A DNA stretch of 5,196 nt, taken from the NCBI GenBank assembly GCA_003155705.1, contig PMEC01000243.1, forward strand, positions 50,849 through 56,044, written 5' to 3'. A program made the translations under genes and the position numbers. Under the pieces are notes generated by a model, which did no database searches, was not told the origin of the DNA, and saw only the letters and a program-made list of their open reading frames with translations. Numbering within the stretch: the first letter of the stretch is position 1; each line of letters starts with the position of its first letter. The DNA comes from Bacteroidales bacterium. Its GTDB lineage: Bacteria > Bacteroidota > Bacteroidia > Bacteroidales > VadinHA17. Positions 1-5,196 of this stretch are shown one piece after another.

Positions 1-591
1 TCACTGAAACATACGACTTACAAAATCTGCGGTGAAACACCACTTGGTGGTGATTATCAGATAAATAACCTTCCGGTTGTCGCTTGTGCAACCGATATCC
101 TAAGAAGATTTTTCGATATTTCACCCGATAATTTTACCGAGGGGATCAGGAAGACTATTATAAATACCGATCTTCAGGGAAGATGGCAGATTCTTGGAAA
201 GGAACCATTAATTATATGTGATACAGGGCATAACAGGGAAGGTTTGGAATACGTACTGGAGCAGATAAAAAGAATACAGAAAGCAAAACTTCATATGATA
301 ATTGGTTTTGTAAATGATAAGGATCTGAGCGGAGTACTCCCACTGTTTCCGCAAGATGCAACTTATTATTTCACGAAGGCTTCAGTTCCCCGGGCACTGG
401 ATGAAAACATCCTTAAAACTGATGCATCACGTTTTGGATTAACAGGCGATTCATTCGATAATGTCGCGATTGCCGTTCAGGCCGCAAGAAAAAATGCGGG
501 TAAGAATGATATGATATTTATTGGTGGAAGTACATTTGTTGTTGCAGATGCATTACATACTTTTCAGGCACTTTTTCGCAATAATTATTGA
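1..591 (+). CDS. folC: Folylpolyglutamate synthase / dihydrofolate synthase, C-terminal part (5' end outside window)
   Basis: The reading frame is open from base 1 to the TGA at 589-591 and gives 196 residues, a little under half of a usual FolC of about 420-430. FolC is a cytoplasmic ATP-dependent ligase of the Mur-ligase family that adds glutamate to dihydropteroate and to reduced folates. In this fragment I see the GRW motif of the central-to-C-terminal linker (residues 60-62), the DTGHN loop (74-78; DGAHN in many other bacteria), GFVNDKD (102-108), a SVPRA segment (128-132) and GSTFVVADAL near the end (176-185). Together they are diagnostic of the FolC C-terminal Rossmann-like domain. No frameshift or internal stop is present. 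The ATP-binding N-terminal domain lies upstream of the window, so whether the whole gene is intact cannot be judged. It is followed after 37 nt by the phosphoesterase gene. Confidence 0.93.
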   Translation, partial: SLKHTTYKICGETPLGGDYQINNLPVVACATDILRRFFDISPDNFTEGIRKTIINTDLQGRWQILGKEPLIICDTGHNREGLEYVLEQIKRIQKAKLHMIIGFVNDKDLSGVLPLFPQDATYYFTKASVPRALDENILKTDASRFGLTGDSFDNVAIAVQAARKNAGKNDMIFIGGSTFVVADALHTFQALFRNNY

Positions 592-628
592 CAATTATTA
601 CTAATTTTATCTCTGGAAAAGGGAATCA

Positions 629-2425
629 ATGAGAAGAGTTTTCATAATAGTTTTTTATTCTCTTTTTTTTAGTCCGATATTTTCCCAGACTGAAAAGAAG
701 CTTATAATTCTGCATACCAACGATATGCATTCCAGGCTGACAGGTTATGGTCCGGAATCAAGCTACACTCCATTAAGTATTAATGATGACAAAACAGTCG
801 GAGGATTTGCCAGAATAGCAGCTTTAATAAGGGAGGAGAAAGAAAAATCACCTTCAAATACAATTGTGGTGGATGCAGGTGATTTTCTTATGGGAACTCT
901 GTTTCAGGCGCTTGAAGTAAAGACAGGTATCGAGCTTCATCTGATGAAAAAAATGGGATATGACGTTGGCTGCCTGGGAAACCATGAGTTTGATTTTGGC
1001 CCTGACAAGCTTGCTTCAATAATAAGATCAGCGCTGAATCAGGGTGAAATACCTAAAATTCTTATCGGTAATTCTGTTTTTGATAAAAAGAATACCGGAG
1101 ATGATCAACTCGAAGACCTATTCAGGAATAATGTTCTCAGCAGAAATACGGTTATTGATATCAATGGACTCAAAGTAGGTTTCTTCTCCTTAATTGGGAT
1201 AAATGCAGCAAAAGATGCTCCAAAATCAGTTCCTGTGAAATTCAGTAAGCAGACTGCTTTTGCAAGGAGAATGGTTAAGGAACTCAAAGATAAAAAATGT
1301 GATATAATTGTATGTCTTTCACATTCCGGAGTTACTAAGGATAAAAAAGGAGAGTGGGATGGTGAAGACGTGGAACTTGCTGAAAATGTCAAGGGTATCA
1401 ACCTGATCGTTGGAGGACACACTCATACGCAACTGGATAAGCCAATTATGGTAAAAGGTATTCCGATTGTCCAGGCCGGAGATTATAGTAGATTTGTCGG
1501 CAGGCTCTCCCTGTCATGGAACGGCACCACCTTAAAAGTTGACGAATATAAACTTCTCCCTGTTGACGACAGGATAATGGGTGACCGGGTAATAAATGAT
1601 CTGGTAGAACATCAGAAAGAGCTCGTTTCTGAAGATGTACTTAAACCTCTTGGAATGATCTATGATAAACCCGTTGCGGAATCAGGGTTTAAGCTTGAGT
1701 GTGAAGAAAATGGGGATTTTGAAGGCAGTAACCTTGGCCCTCTTGTGGCAGATGCGATACAATATTATGTAAATAAGCATAATCCGCTGGGAACTGATCT
1801 GAGCATGGTTGCGGTTGGTATGATCTTTGAAAAGATACTTCCTGGAAAAATCTGTGCCCCTGATATCTTCAGGGTTATGCCGCTGGGTTCTGGCAGCGAT
1901 GATGTACCCGGCTATGCTCTTTCAAGATTGTATGTTACGGGAAAAGAGTTGAAAAATATTCTTGAAATACTGCAGGTTGCTTATAAATCAGCACCTGAAA
2001 ATTATATTTTTTATTCTGGAATAAGAGTAGAATATAACCCTGATAAAGGCTTCTTTAAAAAAATCAGGAAAATTGAAATTGTGAAAAAAGACGGGACAAA
2101 AGTGAATGTCGATTTTTCCAGGAAAAATAAGACACTTTATTCCATAACGGCCGATTCTTATATGCTTGAATTCATTGGCATTATTAAAAAGAAGAGCTTT
2201 GGTCTTATAAATGTCGTTCCCAAAGATGCTGAAGGCAGGAAAGTAACTGATATGAAAATGGCAGTTATCGACATGGATAGTAAAAAAAGCGGAGTCCAGG
2301 AAGGAAAGGAGTGGCTGGCACTGATTGAATTCCTGATGCAGATGAAAGACACTAACAGTGACAGTATACCCGACATTGACAACAAATATTCCGTACCGGT
2401 TAAATGTTTTGTATCAGTAAAATAA
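629..2425 (+). CDS. Secreted UshA/5'-nucleotidase-family metallophosphoesterase with atypical C-terminal substrate domain
   Basis: This 598-residue protein has the two-domain 5'-nucleotidase/UDP-sugar hydrolase architecture. Residues 1-20 form a Sec signal peptide (Arg-Arg, a hydrophobic core, then FSPIFSQ), so the mature protein is probably periplasmic. The calcineurin-like N-terminal domain is complete: NDMH (31-34), AGD (83-85), GNHEFD (117-122), LSHSG (230-234) and GGHTH (262-266). These supply the dinuclear metal ligands D32, H34, D85, N118, H232, H264 and H266, and the catalytic H119/D122 pair. The C-terminal domain starts near residue 340 (SNLGPLVADA at 367-376, VTGKEL at 436-441). Its nucleotide-binding signatures are altered: the usual NGGGIR reads AVGMIF (395-400), PFG reads PLG, and no GGDGF motif is seen. 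Phosphoester hydrolysis is well supported but the nucleotide substrate is not. The ATG at 629 is the only one after the in-frame TAA at 602. The tail contains an Asp-rich DTNSDSIPDID stretch (574-584). Confidence 0.9.
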   Translation: MRRVFIIVFYSLFFSPIFSQTEKKLIILHTNDMHSRLTGYGPESSYTPLSINDDKTVGGFARIAALIREEKEKSPSNTIVVDAGDFLMGTLFQALEVKTGIELHLMKKMGYDVGCLGNHEFDFGPDKLASIIRSALNQGEIPKILIGNSVFDKKNTGDDQLEDLFRNNVLSRNTVIDINGLKVGFFSLIGINAAKDAPKSVPVKFSKQTAFARRMVKELKDKKCDIIVCLSHSGVTKDKKGEWDGEDVELAENVKGINLIVGGHTHTQLDKPIMVKGIPIVQAGDYSRFVGRLSLSWNGTTLKVDEYKLLPVDDRIMGDRVINDLVEHQKELVSEDVLKPLGMIYDKPVAESGFKLECEENGDFEGSNLGPLVADAIQYYVNKHNPLGTDLSMVAVGMIFEKILPGKICAPDIFRVMPLGSGSDDVPGYALSRLYVTGKELKNILEILQVAYKSAPENYIFYSGIRVEYNPDKGFFKKIRKIEIVKKDGTKVNVDFSRKNKTLYSITADSYMLEFIGIIKKKSFGLINVVPKDAEGRKVTDMKMAVIDMDSKKSGVQEGKEWLALIEFLMQMKDTNSDSIPDIDNKYSVPVKCFVSVK

Positions 2426-2453
2426 GATTTAAAGATTTAATTATCAGTGAAAT

Positions 2454-3563
2454 ATGCCACTAACCCATCGGGAGCGGGTCATCGCTTCGCTGAACCATGA
2501 AATCCCCGACAGGTGTCCGATGCAGGTCTGTTTTACCCCCGAATTCAACCGGCGTTTAAGGGAATATTATATTAAATGTAAAAAATACACTTATAAACCT
2601 GAACCGGAGGGTGTAATCAATCTTGACCTTGAATTTCTCACGGATCAGGATATGCTTCTTTCATGGGTAGGATGGACAGATGAGACGAAGATCATTTATA
2701 CTCCGGGAGAAGAATTTAATGACAAGTGGGGAGTTCTCAGAAAAGCGACTGAATATAATACACCCTTCGGGAAAGGCATCTACACTGAACTTGTAGGCCA
2801 CCCTTTGGCGGATGAATCTAAAATATCATCATATAAACCGCCAGATCCTTTCAAACCTGAATTATATACCGGTGTAGATCACCTTATAAAGAAGTACAAA
2901 GATGAATACTGGATCGTTGGTGTTGCGGTTACAACAATGTACGAAACGGCATGGGCATTAAGAGGATTTGAACAGATGTTCATCGATTTCATTGTTAATC
3001 CTGATATTGTAAATGCTCTTTTTGATATTGCATGGACCTATCATTTTGCAGTGGCAGAAAAGTTGGTCAATATGGGAGTGGATATGATCTGGATTGGTGA
3101 TGATGTTGGTTCACAGAACAGGATGCTTATTTCACCCGATATCTGGAGAAAGTACTTTAAGGAGAAGATGGCGACATTCATCGCTTCACTCAAGAAGATA
3201 AATCCTGAAGTGAAAATTGCCTATCACTCAGATGGTTATATAATCCCGATTATCCCTGAACTTATTGAGATCGGAATAGATATACTTAATCCGATTCAGC
3301 CGCGGAGTATGGATCCGGTAGAGATTAAGAAAAAATTTGGGGACAAATTGTGTTTATGGGGGACAATTGATGAGCAGAATACTCTTCCATTTACCAATCC
3401 TAAAACCGTCAGAAAAGAGGTGGCTGAAAGGATAAGGACAATAGGACGGGATGGTGGTTTAATACTTAGTCCTACGCACAATATCCAGCTCGATACGCCA
3501 ATTGAAAACTTTTTAGCAATGATTGAAGCTATCCGGCAGCCTTACGGGAGCTATCTTTCATAG
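2454..3563 (+). CDS. Uroporphyrinogen decarboxylase superfamily protein (not HemE)
   Basis: This 369-residue cytoplasmic protein has the TIM-barrel pattern of the URO-D/MtaA superfamily, which contains uroporphyrinogen decarboxylase and corrinoid methyltransferases. Visible hallmarks are the N-terminal HxxPDRCP segment (15-22), DDVGSQNRMLISPDIW (216-231), YHSDG followed by ELIEIGIDILNPIQP (257-283), LWGTIDEQNTLPF (301-313) and LILSPTHNIQ (336-345). The RQAGR motif of true HemE is absent. The HxC...C zinc-binding motif of MtaA/CmuA-type methyltransferases is also missing: the histidine is kept (H258), but the Cys positions read Asp260 and approximately Thr341. It is therefore a divergent branch of unknown reaction, and calling it a heme enzyme would be wrong. 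The start is fixed because an in-frame TGA lies at 2448-2450, just before the ATG. No clear ribosome-binding site is seen. It starts 28 nt after the phosphoesterase gene, so cotranscription is likely. Confidence 0.88.
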   Translation: MPLTHRERVIASLNHEIPDRCPMQVCFTPEFNRRLREYYIKCKKYTYKPEPEGVINLDLEFLTDQDMLLSWVGWTDETKIIYTPGEEFNDKWGVLRKATEYNTPFGKGIYTELVGHPLADESKISSYKPPDPFKPELYTGVDHLIKKYKDEYWIVGVAVTTMYETAWALRGFEQMFIDFIVNPDIVNALFDIAWTYHFAVAEKLVNMGVDMIWIGDDVGSQNRMLISPDIWRKYFKEKMATFIASLKKINPEVKIAYHSDGYIIPIIPELIEIGIDILNPIQPRSMDPVEIKKKFGDKLCLWGTIDEQNTLPFTNPKTVRKEVAERIRTIGRDGGLILSPTHNIQLDTPIENFLAMIEAIRQPYGSYLS

Positions 3564-3592
3564 AAAAAATCAGATCTTCAGCAATGGAAGAT
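3564..3592 (-). terminator. Possible intrinsic terminator overlapping the aldo/keto reductase stop
   Basis: On the minus strand, ATCTTC and GAAGAT (plus positions 3587-3592 and 3574-3579) form a perfect 6-bp stem with a 7-nt loop. CTGA and then six T (the A6 at 3564-3569) follow. The stem lies in the last codons of the reductase. It has only two G-C pairs, and four bases separate it from the T-run, so it would be a weak terminator. No T-run follows any hairpin at the end of the opposing plus-strand gene. Confidence 0.3.
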
Positions 3593-4478
3593 GCTCATTT
3601 ATCTGTTCAAAGTTAGCCATTGCAACCGCTGCTGCGCTTATGAAATTATGCTGCAGTACCCACCTTACAGCTTCCATGAAATCAGGTTTTTTATCAGGTG
3701 AAGAAGAATATGGTCCTCCTGAACATGTCTTCATCGCGATAACGCCTTTCCCTTTTTCCCAGGCTGCTGTGAGGAGTGAGATAAGTTTTTCCTGGTCCCA
3801 CTTAGCGTATTCTCCTGTTATTGAGTGAGTAAATGAACCTTTATGGTTAAAAGGAACCATTATTACATCATAAAATCCTTCAATGTTATTTCTCGAAAGT
3901 AAGTTCATCCTGTCATTATGTGTAGAGAATCCATGTGCTCTGATCTTTCCGGATTTTTTCATCTCATCGAAGAACTTCATTGTCTCATTATGAAAAAGGA
4001 GATTCTCATCCAGGGCATCGTGATAAAGCATCACATCAAAATACTCGGAATTAATAGCTTTCAGACTTGCTTCAAGCCTGGAAGACAGAACAGTTCTTAT
4101 CTCTTCAGCTCCTTTTTTACCTTTCCCTTTTGAAGGCAGCTCTGATAATCCCAGCTCAATTTTCGATTGTATAGCCACACTTTTCCTAATTCCCGCAACT
4201 GCACGGCCAACAAGTTTCTCATTGTTACCGTTTCCATATGCACGACCGGTATCTATAAAACTCATTCCCTTTTCGAGAGCATATTTGATAAGTGATTCGT
4301 CATTAGTCCTGGTTGCTCCGTAGCACAGCGGACTTACTAAGATGCCTGTGTTTCCAAGTTTCCTCTGGTGTGAAACATCCTGATTTTCTCCGTTAATAAG
4401 TTCAGGGATAAGTCCCATAGCGGCAATACCTGTCAGTGTTTTGACCAGGAACTCTTTCCTGTTGATGTTTTTTGACAT
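3570..4478 (-). CDS. Tat-type signal aldo/keto reductase
   Basis: This 302-residue protein belongs to the aldo/keto reductase superfamily, NAD(P)H-dependent TIM barrels that reduce carbonyls or oxidise alcohols. The N-terminus (NRKEFLVKT at 6-14, then a hydrophobic stretch to about residue 26) resembles the twin-arginine leaders common on Bacteroidota reductases, but the second Arg is Lys8. The barrel begins at HQRKLGNTGILVSPLCYG (37-54). The catalytic tetrad is complete: D76 and Y81 (FIDTGRAYG), K106 (IQSKIE) and H153 (LYHDALDE). GKIRAHGFSTHN (177-188) and GVIAMKT (245-251) are later barrel strands. The protein stops soon after the last barrel helix (NFEQINEHLPLLKI), without the extra C-terminal helices or Cys-rich tail of many relatives. 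The ATG at 4478 is the only one after the in-frame TGA at 4526-4524. It is convergent with the decarboxylase-like gene and divergent from the TerC gene. Substrate and true location are unknown. Confidence 0.9.
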   Translation of the reverse strand: MSKNINRKEFLVKTLTGIAAMGLIPELINGENQDVSHQRKLGNTGILVSPLCYGATRTNDESLIKYALEKGMSFIDTGRAYGNGNNEKLVGRAVAGIRKSVAIQSKIELGLSELPSKGKGKKGAEEIRTVLSSRLEASLKAINSEYFDVMLYHDALDENLLFHNETMKFFDEMKKSGKIRAHGFSTHNDRMNLLSRNNIEGFYDVIMVPFNHKGSFTHSITGEYAKWDQEKLISLLTAAWEKGKGVIAMKTCSGGPYSSSPDKKPDFMEAVRWVLQHNFISAAAVAMANFEQINEHLPLLKI

Positions 4479-4502
4479 ATCGAAGTGAAGTAAATTAATT
4501 TG
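4471..4502 (+). promoter_or_regulatory. Candidate Bacteroidota-type promoter for the TerC-family gene
   Basis: TTTG at 4471-4474 and TTAATTTG at 4495-4502 are separated by 20 nt. This fits the Bacteroidota primary sigma pattern (TTTG, about 19-21 nt, TAnnTTTG) with one mismatch in the -7 box. Transcription would start near 4508-4511 and give a 5' leader of roughly 110 nt that includes the inverted repeat at 4524-4593. The -33 box overlaps the first codons of the divergent reductase. Such short AT-rich matches arise easily by chance. Confidence 0.35.
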
Positions 4503-4523
4503 GAGGGTAAAGTTAAAAAAGTT

Positions 4524-4593
4524 TCAGAAATGATTCCGGTCAGGTTGCTGTTTTGAATGAAATCAAAATTATCTTTGACCAAATTATTTCTGA
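4524..4593 (+). promoter_or_regulatory. 70-nt three-tier stem-loop in the TerC-family gene leader
   Basis: Three nested inverted repeats share one axis. The outer stem pairs TCAGAAATGATT (4524-4535) with AATTATTTCTGA (4582-4593), giving 12 bp with one G-U pair. The middle stem pairs GGTCA (4538-4542) with TGACC (4576-4580), extendable by two G-U pairs (4543-4575 and 4544-4574). The inner stem pairs TTTTGA (4551-4556) with TCAAAA (4563-4568), with a 6-nt loop and a possible G-U pair at 4550-4569. All these wobble pairs are G-U in plus-strand RNA and would be C-A mismatches in minus-strand RNA, which points to an RNA read rightwards. The structure ends 28 nt before the TerC-family ATG. Known TerC/Alx-family leaders include Mn2+-sensing yybP-ykoY riboswitches, but I do not recognise that consensus here. 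The function is inferred only. Confidence 0.5.
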
Positions 4594-4621
4594 CATCAAA
4601 TTTCCTTATTAATCTATTTAG

Positions 4622-5196
4622 ATGGGAGATCATCTTGTTTTCTGGATCGGATTCAATGTCTTTGTAATTACAATGCTGATACTTGATCTGGGTGTTTTTC
4701 ATAAAAAAACGCATAAAATCCCGGTTAAAGAGGCGGTCATCTGGACGGTAGTATGGATAACTCTTGCTGTTGTTTTCAATATCCTGATTTACTTAGACAT
4801 GGGCAGAACAAAAGCCCTGGAGTTTCTTACCGGTTATGTGATCGAATATTCCCTTAGTGTCGACAATATTTTCATATTCATTCTGATATTCTCATTTTTT
4901 AAGGTTGATGAGAAATATCAGCATAAAGTACTTTTCTGGGGAATAATTGGCGCCTTGATAATGAGAGGCATATTCATTTTTATGGGGGTCGCTCTTATTG
5001 TCAGATTCCACTGGATAATCTACATCTTTGGAGGTTTCCTTGTTATAACCGGGATTAAGATGTTATTCAGCGGGGATATCGAGGTTGATCCTCAAAAGAA
5101 TCCTGTTGTGAGATTTTTCAGGAAATTTTTGCCTGTCACCGAAACAACGCATGAAGATAAATTTTTTGTAAAACAGAACTTAAAATTGTATGCAAC
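4622..5196 (+). CDS. TerC/Alx-family integral membrane protein, N-terminal part (3' end outside window)
   Basis: The frame is open from the ATG at 4622 to the window edge, giving 191 complete codons of a protein usually about 300-330 residues long. An in-frame TAG at 4619-4621 directly before the ATG fixes the earliest start. Five membrane segments are visible at about residues 6-26, 38-58, 66-93, 103-127 and 130-149. Family hallmarks are WIGFNVFV (8-15), LDLGVFHKK (21-29) with D22 in the first membrane segment, EYSLSVDNIFIF (75-86) with E75 and D81, YQHKVLFWGIIGALIMRGIF (99-118), and HWIIYIFGGFLVITGIKM (130-147). These fit the Alx branch of TerC inner-membrane proteins, for which manganese export and metal or alkaline-pH stress responses are reported in other bacteria. 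The tellurite-resistance name is historical. There is no Shine-Dalgarno sequence; the 28 nt upstream are U-rich and unstructured. The structured leader upstream suggests post-transcriptional control. Confidence 0.92.
   Translation, partial: MGDHLVFWIGFNVFVITMLILDLGVFHKKTHKIPVKEAVIWTVVWITLAVVFNILIYLDMGRTKALEFLTGYVIEYSLSVDNIFIFILIFSFFKVDEKYQHKVLFWGIIGALIMRGIFIFMGVALIVRFHWIIYIFGGFLVITGIKMLFSGDIEVDPQKNPVVRFFRKFLPVTETTHEDKFFVKQNLKLYA

Noticed and set aside
580..599. Inverted repeat AATAATT / AATTATT over the folC stop as a terminator
   Set aside because: The 7-bp stem is entirely A-T with a 6-nt loop and no T-run follows, so it is too weak and too likely by chance in AT-rich DNA.
588..609. Promoter upstream of the phosphoesterase (TTG at 588, TAATTTTA at 602)
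   Set aside because: The spacing is 11 nt, far below the 17-23 nt used by Bacteroidota promoters, and the -7 box lacks the final G.
1105..1422. Minus-strand open frame of about 105 codons
   Set aside because: It lies wholly antisense within the metallophosphoesterase domain, whose plus-strand motifs are intact. The same reasoning removes the antisense frames at 2158-2385 and 3296-3481.
3523..4133. Plus-strand open frames at 3523-3828 and 3918-4133
   Set aside because: Both are antisense to the aldo/keto reductase, which has a complete catalytic tetrad, and neither translation shows a recognisable domain.
4479..4621. A standard yybP-ykoY manganese riboswitch before the TerC gene
   Set aside because: The conserved loop sequences and multi-way junction of that class could not be found; the region folds as a single long nested hairpin instead.
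4433..4714. Minus-strand 93-codon open frame across the divergent intergenic region
   Set aside because: It is antisense to the first codons of the well-supported TerC gene, overlaps the reductase start in another frame, and its translation resembles no family I recognise.

Overview
The window is ordinary-looking chromosomal DNA, moderately AT-rich, and most likely from a member of the Bacteroidota. The clues are a FolC with the DTGHN form of its loop, a secreted protein whose signal peptide ends in Phe-Ser-Gln, starts with almost no Shine-Dalgarno sequences, and a plausible TTTG/TAnnTTTG-type promoter. This is inferred from sequence style, not from a search. No mobile element, CRISPR array, tRNA or rRNA is visible.

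Layout. Positions 1-3563 hold three plus-strand genes with short gaps (37 and 28 nt), so they could be one transcript. They are the C-terminal part of folC (folate polyglutamylation), a secreted UshA/5'-nucleotidase-like metallophosphoesterase, and a protein of the uroporphyrinogen decarboxylase superfamily that is not HemE. On the minus strand, a Tat-type aldo/keto reductase (4478-3570) runs towards them; its stop codon is only six A residues from the stop of the decarboxylase-like gene. After a 143-nt divergent intergenic region, a TerC/Alx-family membrane protein starts on the plus strand at 4622 and runs off the right edge.

The genes do not form a recognisable single pathway. The most interesting DNA is the intergenic region before the TerC gene. 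It contains a possible promoter followed by a 70-nt, three-tier inverted repeat (4524-4593). Several G-U pairs in this repeat keep the fold only in plus-strand RNA, which suggests a structured 5' leader of the TerC mRNA. Other members of that family are controlled by manganese- or pH-responsive leaders.

The second point of interest is the 5'-nucleotidase-like protein. It keeps every metal and catalytic residue of the N-terminal phosphoesterase domain but has lost the nucleotide-binding signatures of the C-terminal domain. The decarboxylase-like protein also lacks the Cys zinc ligands of its methyltransferase relatives. In both cases the fold is clear but the substrate is not.
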